Numbered from the stretch's first letter, positions 45,701 to 55,922 are shown. The stretch: 64,000 bases of DNA from Patiria miniata (GCF_015706575.1 NW_024037062.1:8800811-8864810); one strand, 5' to 3'. Numbers and translations are program-made. The notes: generated by a model not told the origin, from the letters alone.

Positions 45701-47257
45701 ACTCTTGGTGGTGCACTGCATTGTGAATCGCCCGAATTATGCAAAACAAGACTGCGTCTTGACCTCGAGATTCTGACCATTCAGCGGGCGCCTTCTATAT
45801 CGGGTCTTCGGTAACCATTGTACTACAAAAACATGGCATCCAAATTGACCAATCAACAGCTGAGGCCAAATTTCTGATCAAAATGACGTCACAGTTTCTA
45901 GAGTCGACTCCGATTGGCTTGGGCGCGAGGTAGCATAAAATTTGCCTGTTAGGATATATCAGACGTTTGACCGTGGCTCTGCCCACGTGAATGTTTGATT
46001 CTCAGACTAGGTTCCTAGCTAGTTTGGGTTAAACATAAAAAAAACCTATGTAGTAGTTTCAGAAAGCTTTTTGTGTGTTGGGGGGGGGTTGGGATTTGTC
46101 TGCAAGATAGGGAAAAAACATATTTCAACTTTGGCAAAAAAACAGTTGGGGTTATTGCACTGACAGCTCGTCCGTTGCTGCATACACATCTTCACGTCTG
46201 AACGTGCACAATTCTGAGATCAATTTCGCGCTTGAACCGTCACAGTGCATCCACCTGTTCATTTTAGCCATAACGGTGTAACATATTGCTTCAATCAAGC
46301 ATTGCTAAGCTGAAAAGTACACCGAACAACAGGTTGCGTAAGGAACATATGCACTTTTGGAGTTCTTCTTTTTAGAAATCCAATCCATATTCATTATTTG
46401 TCCAACCTGTACTGGCTAATATGAATTTTGTATCACAATGAGGAGAGAGAGATTTATAAAGGCAAGAAAAAAAGCGTGTTTCCTGTTACAGTTTGGGTGG
46501 GTAAAATGCTGTAAAAAAAATGAAAGGAATTTTTAAAACGCAGGATGTCTGCAAAAAGTAGGGTGGGGTAGCCTGCAAATTTTTTATCTTTTCATTTTTT
46601 ATAACAAAATTAAGGTTTTGCAGAAGTTTCTAGGTAGGGTGGCAAACCCAATTTTTTTTTCTTGCCCTAAAATACGTCAGATTTCCATGGCAAATTAATG
46701 TCCAAATTATACAATTATATTTGCTGGTAGTCATAAATTTTGATGTGAATGTAATAAGAAGTACAGACTGAAATAGGAAACAACTATGCTCTCTAAACAG
46801 AAATCAGCACTACAGATTTTTGTCAGATTCCTTTGCTATACAATTAGAATGCGCTAAATGTTACAGATTCGGTTACCACGTCCCCAGTAGACTTGTGTGC
46901 ATTTATCTGCTGCGTTACAAATTGTCAAATCTTGTTATGCACATACATGTGGCGTTGACTTATTTTCAACATTCCTCCCATCACCATCCGGATAATTGAT
47001 TCCAAATTTTGCAGGTGTTGACTTTAGCCGTGCTGTCAATCATCCTGACGGCCCCAATCGGTGCCATCCTAATCGCTCTGGGCGGACCCAGGCTGTTGGA
47101 GAAATCGCCCACGTCCGACAGCGCAGTGGACCACCCCATCCCCGAGGTTAAAATCGTCTCCCCCGAAGGGGAGGAGTCTCAGGGGAGTCAAGAGGGGGCG
47201 GAAGAGACCAGGGAAAGTCCTCGGGAGGGACCTGCTGAAACGTCGGCCATGCTGTAG
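33109..47257 (+). CDS. SLC9B2-like: SLC9B/NHA-type sodium/proton antiporter, 10 coding exons, 670 aa
   Basis: This is a membrane Na+(Li+)/H+ exchanger of the CPA2 superfamily. Coding exons: 33109-33748, 34552-34822, 36406-36581, 37680-37775, 38010-38122, 39519-39668, 41114-41222, 41865-42001, 43673-43750, 47015-47257. Every junction is GT/AG and the joined frame is open to a TAG at 47255. Residues 1-155 are a hydrophilic acidic N-tail. The transporter core runs from about 156 to 620 and aligns throughout with human SLC9B2 as I remember it: WSITGPEALPGGNLF, GMLLVGFIFKNVPGI, AVSPAVVVPS, GVPTLLVAS, AWLPKATVQAAIG and LTAPIGAILIALGGPRLL. The C-tail is acidic. Core Arg532, Lys560 and Glu281 are kept. 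The paired Asp of the ion site is Glu344-Asn345, and an Ala (507) stands where human has Glu in GAEVS. Exon 4 is an extra insert. At 670 aa it is longer than the human protein (about 540), mainly because of the N-tail and the insert. Exon GC content is clearly above the flanks. Family assignment is very sure; SLC9B1 versus SLC9B2 orthology is not resolved. Confidence 0.95.
34552..34822 (+). CDS. SLC9B2-like: SLC9B-like coding exon 2
   Basis: Encodes residues 214-304. The acceptor is ttcttgtttag and the donor gg|gtgagt (phase 2). It contains GMLLVGFIFKNVPGI, the IALAVILIKAGLGID segment typical of NHA proteins and Glu281, the acidic residue shared with human SLC9B2 (CIVEA there, CVSEA here). 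Confidence 0.95.
35347..36056. mobile_element. composite inverted-repeat insertion inside the SINE
   Basis: The left part folds on itself (agtgtggattcgtaattt against aaattaagaatccacact around gcgcgaagcgcc). The word cgaatccacact or its complement, sometimes with one change, occurs six times (near 35363, 35428, 35921, 35937, 35968, 36011). The outer ends are ttaagg-like on both sides. The GTTGCAACCTGACG MITE (35493-35677) is nested inside. Confidence 0.55.
35493..35677. mobile_element. MITE with GTTGCAACCTGACG ends, copy 2
   Basis: aatgttgcaacctgacgcc at the left and ggcgtcaggttgcaacatt at the right are perfect inverted repeats over 19 bp and continue to cactt/aagtg. 185 bp, nested in a larger insertion in intron 2. 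Confidence 0.8.
36406..36581 (+). CDS. SLC9B2-like: SLC9B-like coding exon 3 (ion-site exon, Glu-Asn variant)
   Basis: Encodes residues 304-362 plus one base. The acceptor is ctcttgtccag and the donor g|gtaagt (phase 1). It holds AVSPAVVVPS and the ion-binding segment, read as SASCENVFAIA. Human SLC9B2 has the paired aspartates at the EN position. The two codons are gaa aac in the sequence. Confidence 0.95.
37012..37456. mobile_element. diverged MITE in intron 3, related to 12361-12678
   Basis: caggccccgattcaatttca at the left and ataaatcggccttag at the right are inverted. gcgaatgcaaattttgtgac inside resembles the 12.4-kb element. Confidence 0.45.
37680..37775 (+). CDS. SLC9B2-like: SLC9B-like coding exon 4: symmetric 96-bp extra exon with two sequons
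   Basis: Encodes residues 363-394 plus split codons; 96 bp with phase 1 introns on both sides. The acceptor is gcaattcacag and the donor g|gtaagt. The peptide is hydrophilic and acidic (6 Asp, 1 Glu) with sequons N375-A-T and N379-G-T. It has no counterpart in the human protein as I recall it, and falls between two membrane segments. Skipping it rejoins exons 3 and 5 in frame (…AFSS-G-AGALVF…), the human-like arrangement. Confidence 0.85.
38010..38122 (+). CDS. SLC9B2-like: SLC9B-like coding exon 5
   Basis: Encodes residues 395-432. The acceptor is ttcccatag and the donor cag|gtaaac (phase 0). VFDIFRAPIELLMGVAFG matches the human VFNVLRGVLEVVIGVATG helix. Confidence 0.94.
39186..39432. mobile_element. 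MITE with AACCAGTTCGCGC ends in intron 5
   Basis: aaccagttcgcgccgggat at the left and atccagcgcgaactggtt at the right are inverted repeats. The interior holds palindromic ctcgctcgctgcgagcg. Confidence 0.65.
39519..39668 (+). CDS. SLC9B2-like: SLC9B-like coding exon 6
   Basis: Encodes residues 433-482 exactly (150 bp, phase 0 on both sides). The acceptor is tttttccccag and the donor aag|gtaaaa. It carries two membrane segments, LLVCGGGLLSLFGF and AGAMGCLILPFVAAQGW. Confidence 0.94.
40021..40415. mobile_element. foldback MITE (CAGGGCGAGT ends), copy 1, intron 6
   Basis: Flanked by TA at 40019-40020 and 40416-40417. The arms are about 150-200 bp (tgaagttctgcatgtagcac and its complement). It is a close relative of 62383-62831. 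The TA duplication fits Tc1/mariner/pogo-type insertion. Confidence 0.8.
40485..41067. mobile_element. MITE with AAGCTGCGTTCGCATTGGAC ends, intron 6
   Basis: aagctgcgttcgcattggac at the left and gtccattgcgaacacagctt at the right are inverted with two mismatches. A related ttcacactggacttaactt occurs inside. Confidence 0.65.
41114..41222 (+). CDS. SLC9B2-like: SLC9B-like coding exon 7
   Basis: Encodes residues 483-518 plus one base. The acceptor is gtgtttcag and the donor g|gtgagt (phase 1). WTLFEPILFGIIGAAVSV aligns with human WDIFQPLLFGLIGAEVSI; the Glu of the human GAEVS motif is Ala507 here. Confidence 0.95.
41865..42001 (+). CDS. SLC9B2-like: SLC9B-like coding exon 8
   Basis: Encodes residues 519-564. 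The acceptor is ctgtttccag and the donor cag|gtatgg (phase 0). It contains the conserved Arg532 in GLIIRTIVTYL and Lys560 in AWLPKATVQ, the signature of NHA antiporters. Confidence 0.96.
42196..42545. mobile_element. MITE with TTTGTTTTATA ends, intron 8
   Basis: aacacctgaataaatccccg...catctgattggt is inverted against accaatcagatgacgagg...atttattcaggtgtt; about 45 bp per arm. A taat word flanks both sides. Confidence 0.7.
42546..42716. repeat. 165-bp foldback immediately after the previous MITE
   Basis: The arms aataatgaatg...gcaatgg...ataatttca...gatgaaatgttccattcc and their complements meet at actcggcttcgcctctt. The stem has few mismatches. Confidence 0.65.
43022..43498. mobile_element. large foldback element F1, copy 1 (intron 8)
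   Basis: Two arms of about 220 bp, from agaggttgtggaatgc to its complement gcattccacaacctct, with a short loop near 43250 (actcccgatgcagcgtag). It is flanked by TTAA at 43018-43021 and 43499-43502. It is nearly identical to 47683-48168. Confidence 0.85.
43673..43750 (+). CDS. SLC9B2-like: SLC9B-like coding exon 9
   Basis: Encodes residues 565-590 (78 bp, phase 0 on both sides). The acceptor is gtaacgcag and the donor aaa|gtaagt. AAIGPLAWEVAINK continues the WLPKATVQAAIG signature. Confidence 0.93.
43866..44080. mobile_element. TTAA-flanked short element, intron 9
   Basis: TTAA at 43862-43865 and 44081-44084 flank ccttaactccttag and ggaaggttaggg, loosely inverted. It resembles piggyBac-type target use, but the ends are weak. 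Confidence 0.45.
44385..44622. mobile_element. foldback MITE with CCAATTTCACGGCGCTGC ends, intron 9
   Basis: ccaatttcacggcgctgcta and its complement tagcagcgccgtgaaattgg bound about 100-bp arms containing aaaagcaggttatcagcc. The 136-codon frame starting at 44533 is partly made of its right arm. Confidence 0.8.
45375..45737. mobile_element. MITE with ATTCGGGCGATTCACAATGC ends, intron 9
   Basis: Inverted ends of about 50 bp (attcgggcgattcacaatgc; gcattgtgaatcgcccgaat), with a ccaagagtttgcca pair inside. TA flanks both ends (45373-45374, 45738-45739). Confidence 0.8.
47015..47257 (+). CDS. SLC9B2-like: SLC9B-like terminal coding exon 10
   Basis: Encodes residues 591-670 and a TAG stop. The acceptor is aaattttgcag. 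The last helix (VLTLAVLSIILTAPIGAILIALGGPRLL) is followed by a Glu/Ser-rich cytosolic tail. The 3' UTR end is not clear; no well-placed poly(A) signal was found in the next few hundred bases outside repeat DNA. Confidence 0.94.
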   Translation: MLTLAVLSIILTAPIGAILIALGGPRLLEKSPTSDSAVDHPIPEVKIVSPEGEESQGSQEGAEETRESPREGPAETSAML

Positions 47258-47682
47258 TACAAGGACAACGATTGGTGAGCTCCCATGCCAAAAAATATCT
47301 TGAGAAAGGACCAATCGTCGCTTTAGTGCAACAAGGTCATATCTCCCCTTTGCAGCAAATTTGAATCTCCCGCGAATACGCTCCGTGCAACACGGTCGCA
47401 TCTCGACGTCCATTGACTTTGTGTGTACTTCGACACGACTTTTTGACATTCTGAGACTCGCGTTTCACGTACGGCCCATTTTAGGAGATGTAAGATCTTG
47501 ATGCATAAACACGACGAAATACACTTCTCTAAAGTACCTGATGCCAAACTGATAATAGGCATACCAAGTTTCGTCATTTGATTATTTCGTTGCAGCTACA
47601 GACGCAAGTAGGCAGATTCGGTCACATGTCACCGCTCTCCATTGTTTTCCTGTGTGCAGTGACTCTCTGTAAGACACTTTAA

Positions 47683-48168
47683 AGAGGTTGTGGAATGCTC
47701 GAAGACATTTCCTTCATTCTTCGGGTATTTGTAGCCTAAGGTGTGATGAAATATAAACGACTATTGTTTCTGTCATAAAATGAGTACAAAAGGTACTTTT
47801 GAGAGCTGTTTATCAAGTCCTGTCATGCCTGTTTCGACCCGAAAGTGCAATTTGTGTAAAAGTCGTCGTTGCGGGCAGCAAACAAAACACAGTAAATCGC
47901 GACGTAATAAACAGGACTCCCGATGCAGAGTAGCATAAACGAGTCCTGTTTATTACGTCACGATTTACTGTGTTTTGTTTGCTGCCCGCAACGACGACTT
48001 TTACACAAATTGCACGTTCGGGTCGAAACGGGACCTGAAAAATAGCTCTCAAAAGTACCCTTTGTACACATTTCATGACAGAAACAATAGTCGTTTTTAT
48101 TTCATCACACCTTAGGCTACATATACCCAAAAAATGACGGAAATGTTTTCGAGCATTCCACAACCTCT
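47683..48168. mobile_element. large foldback element F1, copy 2 (downstream of SLC9B-like stop)
   Basis: Same structure as 43022-43498, flanked by TTAA at 47679-47682 and 48169-48172. It begins 425 bp after the stop codon, so it may lie in the 3' UTR if that is long. Confidence 0.85.
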
Positions 48169-48372
48169 TTAACACTTTATATTCCTTCAATTGAAACTGA
48201 CCTGCAGGGTTTTAACTTCACTTATTGCTCGGAATATTGACTTCCCATTTTGGCATCTTAGGGGCAATTTGAGCTGAATGAGAAAACACCCACTTGCAAT
48301 TACATGTACTTCAGTTTCTGGTTACCCAACCATTTTTGGCAATGGGTACCTGATCCCCAAAACTTACCCATA

Positions 48373-48818
48373 CAGGGTGGTACAAAAAGAAGGAAACACA
48401 CTTTTGACAGCAATTTTCACCTACGTGTTTAGAATATTTCAAAAATTCAATTTAATGGTATTCAAATATTGATCTTTAAACATAATCGACGAAAAAATGA
48501 TCGCAAATGCATATTTTGTCTCGGTGTGGGTAGTTTATATATACTTCACATTTTAGCATTTTAGGGGCAATTTGAGCAGTTACTTCAATAACCTGACCAT
48601 TTTTGGTAATGGGTACCCGGTCCCAAAAACTCGGTATGTCTCGGTATGGTAGTTCAAAATTTCACGTGCCATACCTGTTTGTCCATGGACGGCTTTATTC
48701 CACCCGCTTGACTGAGTTCCGGAGCTTGATTTGAAGACAAAAAAAATGTTTCAAATAAGTTAAGTAAGTAGGTTAAAATTCCTGTCAAAAGTGGGTTTCC
48801 TTCTTTTTGCAACCCCTG
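48373..48818. mobile_element. TA-flanked MITE with CAGGGTGGTACAAAAAGAAG ends
   Basis: cagggtggtacaaaaagaag at the left against cttctttttgcaacccctg at the right. The inner acttttgacag/ctgtcaaaagt match extends the ends to about 45 bp. TA flanks at 48371-48372 and 48819-48820 fit the Tc1/mariner type. Confidence 0.8.
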
Positions 48819-50365
48819 TAGAAACACGCCCCTAAACTACCCCAAAGTTAAGTTAACCCTAGCCTTCAAATACTACAATCAATCTGGAGGTTTGGGCGCA
48901 ATTTATTTTTTTTGTTAAAGATATTTTTCAGGGTGAAACTTTAAAGATACAACATACAGTCACCTTTACGGAATGCTAGGCTGATAGAAAAGAAATTGAT
49001 TATTCAAAGGTTTTTCTTTTTTTCTTGTCGCCGAGACCAGATTCTAACAGTAGACATTTCGACAGCAAAGGAATAGTGATTTTTATGGTTGCAATAAGGA
49101 CAGACGTAGAATGCTTTGCAAAATGTGTGAATGTTCAAATGTGACTTGTGGCCCTATTGAGAGTATGTGCTCATGATTTGGACCAAATGGTGGCATTTTC
49201 GGGGGTGAAAACCCCAGGGTTTTTCGTCTAGTCTCGCCCTTCCTGTTTAAATTTGTGGGAGAACATGTTGCCGATTGGATCTGAGTGATATCTTGCATCC
49301 AGTGACATTTCCAAGTTTTCGGTGGGGGGGGGGGAGGGGGTACATAAACCTAATTGAGAAATGGTACATCGTGTATGTACATGTAGACGGTATGCTTGCT
49401 GGTGTCTCTGAGGATATTCGTTATTTTAATTTTTAAGGGCTGTGCATCGGGACCGGGTACCTGAGTACCCGATTGTTGATGTCAGGAACCGGTTCCGGAT
49501 TATGGGGTCGGATACCCGTAACCAACTTTACAAATTACTTGGTAACTTCTCAGACAATGAAAAAGAAAGATTTTGAATGTCATTTGGGGGGAATTTTTCA
49601 AGAATGAAAGCCAGGCTACAGGGAGGAAACAAAATGTATTTTCACATTAATGACACGCACGAAAGTTGCAGTCTACACCGTAAAGCCGTAAAGCTCACTG
49701 TAGACACATCTTGCTGTATCGACGCACCGATACGGCAATATTATCGTGCCGAACTTCATGAACAATCTCAACAGCGATTTCTGAGATTTGATTTTTGGAA
49801 TTGGGTTTTTGGTTTTTTTTTAGTTGTTAAGCAACCACCTTTGGATTTTAAGCACTTTTTTGGCTTCGAATGAAAAAAAAATGCACAAATGACAAATGGT
49901 CCATCTTTAATCTGATATAGCAGCAACCCAATAACTGTATATTGTAAGACACGTTTTGCGTCTGGAATTTACAAACTTCCGTCTTGCACAATAAACCAGT
50001 AATTCATATATAAACCGATCCTGGCACGCTAAAAATGCTATCACGCAGGCCCCCTTCAATGGCGAAAGCATTGTGCTAGCTATTGTTCAGATAATCCATC
50101 ACAGGCAGTTGCTTTGTACAATAGCGTGCACAATGGTTTCTCCATTGAAGGGGGCCTTAAAGCGTACAGTAATCATATGTTTGGATTCGTCTATACGCAA
50201 GCCACATGGTGGTTTAAAATTATAGCAAATTATGGCAATAATATTGTATATTTGAAATTTTGTAAATTTTTCCACTGGAAATTGGTTGATTGGTTCTCAA
50301 GTCATTTTTTGATAGTCCGTAGTGTGTATACATGTATATTTGAAAAAAATATATACATTAGGTTA
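48819..50365. other. unassigned DNA downstream of the SLC9B-like gene
   Basis: No gene recognised. It has a G run near 49323 and a cggttccggattatggggtc/gggtacctgagtacccg stretch near 49450 of unknown nature. Confidence 0.35.
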
Positions 50366-50748
50366 GGCCCCCCCCCCCCCAAAAAAGTCTCCGGTTTCTG
50401 GTATGCGCGCGCTTCGCCGTAGCCATGCGCGTCGGCAATATGTAAAAGGTTTTTTTTTCAATGAAAGATGATGTCCCAAAACCGCCAAACTCACTGGTTT
50501 GACTGGAATCATGTTGCTGCACAATTTTAACGTGTTTTTAGATGGGGTTATGATCGAGAATAAGCTTTCTGTGGCCTCTCTGGACTCCCATTATATTTGC
50601 GCTAAGTTTAGTTGGGCACCATTTGCAGTCATCAGCTGACTTTTGAAGCAAAAAAATCAGGTAAAAAAAAAAGAAGAAAAAAAGCCGCGTCGCCGCACCA
50701 CTTTTTGGGCAAGCTCCATACCAGAAACCAGAGACTTATTTTTTGGCC
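50366..50748. mobile_element. PIF/Harbinger-type MITE, second copy
   Basis: Starts GGCCCCCCCCCCCCCC and ends TTATTTTTTGGCC, with tctccggtttctggtat inverted against ataccagaaaccagaga. TTA flanks both ends (50363-50365, 50749-50751). It shares ends and gcgcgc/gccgcgtcgccgca words with 2507-2792. Confidence 0.85.
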
Positions 50749-50757
50749 TTAGTTTTC

Positions 50758-50988
50758 TTAACCCTAACCCACCTCAATCCTCCAAAAGACTCAAAGCAGT
50801 TTTGGAGGATTTTGGAGGATTTGGGGGGATTTTGGAGGATTGAGGATGAATGCATTTTTAATGCAGGACTGTCTGTGACGATTTTGAAGGATTGAGGCAC
50901 TGGTATCCTTCATTTGAACATAACTGCACACTTTTTGAGAATTTTGGAGGATTGAGGATGGTTCCTAGGGAGTTTGGGTTAACGTCTT
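50758..50988. repeat. TTAA-bounded repeat rich in ttttggaggattgagg
   Basis: ttaaccctaacccacctcaa at the left and gggagtttgggttaa at the right. The word ggaggatt(gagg) recurs many times inside. A related stretch is at 44940-45330 in intron 9. Confidence 0.5.
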
Positions 50989-53634
50989 GCCTCTCTTTCC
51001 TTTTAAAGGTTTGCTGAAATAACGTGCTGAAATGACAGGTTAAAATGGTCATTTATATCTGATTTTGCCAATATATAGATTTTTCCCCAAGGATTGTGTG
51101 TTATTAAATAACTTAAAAAGTGTGACTTTTGTAGGTATGAAACAATTAGACACTGTTCCAGCCAAAATTTATGAAAATTAAATGTGCATTTTGTAAAAAT
51201 TAGAACGTTAACAGTAAGTAGATAATCATGTCAAAACAATTTAGGTTAGAGAATACATTAAAGAAACATTTTGTGCATTTACAATGTGCAGCATATTTTG
51301 ATAAGAAAATATTAAAATGATGTACAAAGTTATGCAAAATTACATACATGTGCTAAGGTGAAAGATTCAGTACTATAGATCGTACCATAGTTACTAAAAA
51401 AATGTTTTCACAATGGAAAGATTAGTTTCAAAGTGCATACTTTTGATAGTAATTTACTTGCCCTTTACTTAAAAGCATTGTGATCTGCTGTATGTGATCG
51501 AGTCGTACACTGAATAATTGATGTGTTTTCTTGAATTAGCCATTAACCCTCCTGCTATTTAAACAGTCACGGACAGTCAAAATGTCCATCCACTTCCCCT
51601 GCTATACTTTTAATACAGGCTAGTCACCAGCAGTCAGATCATATGTCAAGCAAAGCACTGTGACTAGTCAAACTGGGTCAACAGACAAAGCAGGCAAGTT
51701 GTGGTCACAGCTGTTTTATCACTCACCCGGAGTCAAAGCATAGCTGTATCAAGTTACTTAAGCAGTCCCAGCCAGTCAATCCTGCTTTATGTGGGCTGGG
51801 AATTCTTAAAGGGTTGAAAACAGTCACTTGATTGATTTTTGACTGTAAGAACAACTTGGCACAGAATGTCTGTTTGCATAGAAGGGTTGAAGTTGTTGAT
51901 ACTTTTTTTTTATTTAGATTTAATTTTTTTTTTTTTAATCTTCCCAAAAGACGTGATTGACTTTGCATTTCTTGTCATTATCTTTTTACTTTTTTTTGAT
52001 TTTTTTTTTTTTTATTGAACGTAAAATGTCATAAATATGAAATAAGATTTACATAAAAACCATAGTTGCAGACTTGCGTACATGTGACAGTAGAAACTTA
52101 GGAGATATCAATACGTAGCGTTATCTACTTGTGTGCATTTCAAACATTCCGTTCATTAGATAACATTGATAAATATTGCAAAAGTGGTCTTCCAGGCATT
52201 GTGAAATACGTCTTCAAATATTTGAATATCTACGTTTGCATACCTTTTTGCTTTGTTTTGTTATTTTTTTTTCGGGGAGGGGGGGGGGGTTGTATTTGTA
52301 TTTCTTGGTTGTTTTTTATCATAGCAAATATTTGTTGAAATGTTTCAGAATACATGCATTCTTGGAATGTTTAAAATGTAATGTGCATTGTGTAGTTTCC
52401 CAAGCAGTGTTGACAATTCAAACAGGTAGTTCCATTAGTTTTGTCTCGAACAAAAACGGTACTTTAAACGATTGGACAAAGTTCAACTTTTTAAAAGCAT
52501 TAAAAAAATGTGTCCAACAGTAAAAAATAAAATAAAAAAATGCCTTATCTATTGCAGTGACTTACGTTTATTTCTGAAGTTTAAAAAAAGTCATAATTTC
52601 CACATAAAATTATTGAAATTCTCTTTACAAAATGAGTAAAATCCAACATAATTATTTTCAAAACACACTTTGAGGACTATTTCCTCGTATTTCTCATAAC
52701 ACTCATTTTAATGAACTTCATGTGTTTTGTTAATTTTACTGAAGCAGTACCATATTTTTCATTTAAATTTAGAATTTATTCTGTGGAAATAAGATGCAGC
52801 AATTTTTTTTGGTGAGCCACAAATAAAGAGCCAACGCAAGTCCCGCAAAACGGAATTATTTCAATCACGCCCCACCGTCTAAGAACTCAATTTCCTCTCT
52901 GGAATTCCAGTAGCCGTCTCTCTGCCCCAAATTGAGCAATTGGGATGCACATAAAGAAACCAGGGCATCCACTCCAAACCCTGGTTCCCAATGGCAACCG
53001 AAATATTTCACCCGACTACTGGGACTGGAGCAGAATTTCCAATCTGGGTCCGGTCAGCCATTTCAATTAATCATGCAGGATTTTTTTTTTTAGCAGACAG
53101 CTTGGAATGTGCGCATCTGCAGGCTTGTTTGAGTTTATCGTGCCAAAGTGCATATACATATACAGACTGACATAAACACAAATAAACACGGGATCCTGGT
53201 GTGTTATCGTTACAGAGTTTCCACTGGAAACTAAAACAAAGTCCGCAAGCCTTTTTGTATTCTAACAATAAGCATGTACACATGTTCTAATGTGCTGTCA
53301 TAATTTGTCTGTAAAATATTTAGGTTTCATTTCTCATTTTTTTTTAAAGATGAGACCTTTTAAACTTCTGTGCACATGACGGAAATTAGTACTGAACCCA
53401 AGGCTGGTTTTACACTTTTATTTTTGGGTGTGTGCTCCAATTTCCACCAGTGATTTACACACATTCCTTGGTGGATTTACATTTTGAGTCGACTGTAAAC
53501 TATTGGTTTTATGGTTTGTGTACAATGTCAGTGGGTTTATTTAGAAGACATGGGTGGTGGCCCCTTTCTCATAGTCCACACTAGCACTTCGGATGAGAGT
53601 TGGTTAGTTTTTTTGTGTAATCGATGAAATATTT
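50989..53634. other. unassigned AT-rich DNA
   Basis: No gene recognised. It includes a stretch with repeated agtca(c/a) words at 51565-51840 and long T runs at 51900-52015. Confidence 0.35.
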
Positions 53635-53785
53635 ATTTGCAGGCATTTGTTGAGTTGTAATATTACCCCTTCCAAAGATATCCTGAGATAGCACTCGGGA
53701 AAATATTTGTAAATACAAATATTTTTCCTGTGTCCTATCTGAGGGTATCTTTGGGAGGGTAAAAAAAAATGCCTACAAATTTGCC
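53635..53785. repeat. 150-bp foldback
   Basis: atttgcaggcattt...accccttccaaagatatcct is inverted against agggtatctttgggagggta...aatgcctacaaat, meeting at aaatatttgtaaatacaaatattt. Confidence 0.7.
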
Positions 53786-53915
53786 TAGACCTAAATTTGT
53801 GAAAATATTTCGACCTATTTGGATGATGGATTTTTAAAACATCAATTATTGATGTTTGTGTGTGGCACATCTTTAAGTACAGTAGTAATATTGTACATTA
53901 AAATTATAAAGCAAA

Positions 53916-54174
53916 TTTATGTGATGCGATCAAGCTAAATGAGTCGTTTGTCAACCCTGGTCAATTTTTTTTTCTACAGATTTGAAAAGAGCACAATCTT
54001 AGCATTACTGCTGTGAAAACCGCATGCTGGTACCGTCTTTAGTTCAAAAATTATGGAAGTCGGAACATCAAGAAATCTGATTTAGTGATGTGATGAAGTG
54101 GCCCTATTTTGGCCTGAATCTCCACATGGAAATTCCAGACAAACGACTCATTTAGCTTGATCGCATCACATAAA
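53916..54174. mobile_element. MITE with perfect 37-bp ends (TTTATGTGATGCGATCAAGC)
   Basis: tttatgtgatgcgatcaagc...gagtcgtttgtc at the left has its exact complement at 54138-54174. 259 bp, no coding potential. Perfect ends suggest a recent copy. Confidence 0.8.
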
Positions 54175-54929
54175 GTTTATTTTGAAAAATAGGTTTCATG
54201 AGAAATTGTGTGAAGAATACACAAGCTTAAGCCGCATCCGAATTACGGCTATGACCCGCGGTAACACACGCGTCTATAGAAACTGCTTCTACAGATGCTT
54301 GTGGGTCATTCTATAAATTTGAGATCCACTTTTTCCTGTCCCTGTTACATCTGACATCTATGATTTGATAATTCTGATGCACTCCTTAATGCAGTCGTCC
54401 TCCAAGAGTGATTATGAATAGCAAACTACCTACCCAACAAATTAAAAATCCTTTGAAGTCATTCTTAATGATACTTGAATGGCAAATTACAAAGTACCAA
54501 GGTAACAGGGACAGGAAAAAATGTCACACTTTGGACCCTGAAATTATAAAAATTCTGTGTGAATTTGTCCTCAAGTGGGATCATGTTGCTTACTACCCAA
54601 GTGCGGATATCCCACCACTTGTCCATGACATTTTCAGGAAAAACCACACAATTGTTTTAGTTTATAAGAGGAGGATTAAGTTGAATTTGATACCAATGAC
54701 ATTCTCAAGAGTTTTGGAGAGTGGAGCAACTACTAGTTTCGTAATTAAGCCCTTCATGAAAAATATGAGCATTTATATACTTATGTAGTTTTTTAAGTTC
54801 ACGTTTTCAAAGTAATTTCCATCATCATATCGAGGAACAGAACATAAGGTTTTCTGCATTATGTTTTTATTATGAGTTTATACTTTTTTTATGATTTGAA
54901 CATAGTTCCATGACTTTTAGCTTCTCTTG

Positions 54930-55170
54930 TAGTTCTCCAGATATAGGACTTAAAAATATGCACCTTTAAGATGACGTATCATGACTGATGATGACGTCAT
55001 CATGACATCACTCCAATTTGTGTCTGTAACACATCCCTGTTTATGTACATACCAAGTTCCAACCCAATCGGACTTACAGTTCTCTGAATATAAAATCATG
55101 AAATATACACCTTTAAGGTGACATTACATGACCATTGATGACATCATTATGACATCACTGGTCTAGGGCA
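54930..55170 (+). repeat. two tandem ~150-bp units with CRE-like palindrome
   Basis: atatgcacctttaagatgac...atgacatcact and atatacacctttaaggtgac...atgacatcact lie about 145 bp apart. The first contains the palindrome atgatgacgtcatcat near 54989. Confidence 0.55.
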
Positions 55171-55259
55171 AACTTAATCCTGGGTCTTTGTCTGTGCTGA
55201 GTTTGAAGTCAATCTGTGAGCTGTTAATATCTCTTGCTGTATGACTACCGAGCCTCATA

Positions 55260-55420
55260 CAGTGATGGATCTAGGGGTGGGGTTATTATGGGGTCTAATA
55301 CCCCCTCCGTCTTTGTATATAATAAAATAGGGAAAACACGGCAGCTAACACCCCTCCCCACCCCCCCCCCCCCCCCCACCCCCACCCCCACCCCCCAATC
55401 CAAACCTGCATCCACCCCTG
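55260..55420. mobile_element. hAT-like MITE with poly-C core
   Basis: cagtgatggatctaggggtg at the left and ctgcatccacccctg at the right are inverted but diverged. The core is mostly C with occasional A. No 8-bp duplication was seen. Confidence 0.5.
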
Positions 55421-55922
55421 TCGTGTACTTGCCAGCGAATGCAATCTTAAAACACAGGGCAACAAACTCTTCAGAGATTCATTCCAAATGTGTCAACACG
55501 GTTTAAAAAACTTCCCTGAAATACCGTGCAGTTAAAAGCATTGCCAGCTTCACTAGACAGTTTGGACAATTCTGCGCCCACATATCCATGGAATTTTATC
55601 CAGTAACTGTCAACACTGTTCAGCAGGTGATGTTAATATACTGTGTTGTGCTTGCTGAATCTTTTGTGTAATCCTATCATCCCAAAGGCCTTCCTGAGCT
55701 GTTCTGATATGAATTGTTACAGGCAGATCTGTCGCATCATATTTTGTCAAGAACCATTTTCCATTTAATAAGCTGAGCTCAAAATCCTTTCTTTTTTTTT
55801 CTAAGAATCTTTAGACGGTGGAAAACAACAGTATAAATTTTAAAGATAATGGACACCATTTGCAAGCATTCAAAAATGAAACTGTCAGAATACCATGAAA
55901 TATCCTACTTGATTGTAAGTAA

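Noticed and set aside
54408..54788. 126-codon frame on the plus strand
   Set aside because: Lysine-rich without motifs, in AT-rich DNA next to MITEs. Not strong enough to call a gene.
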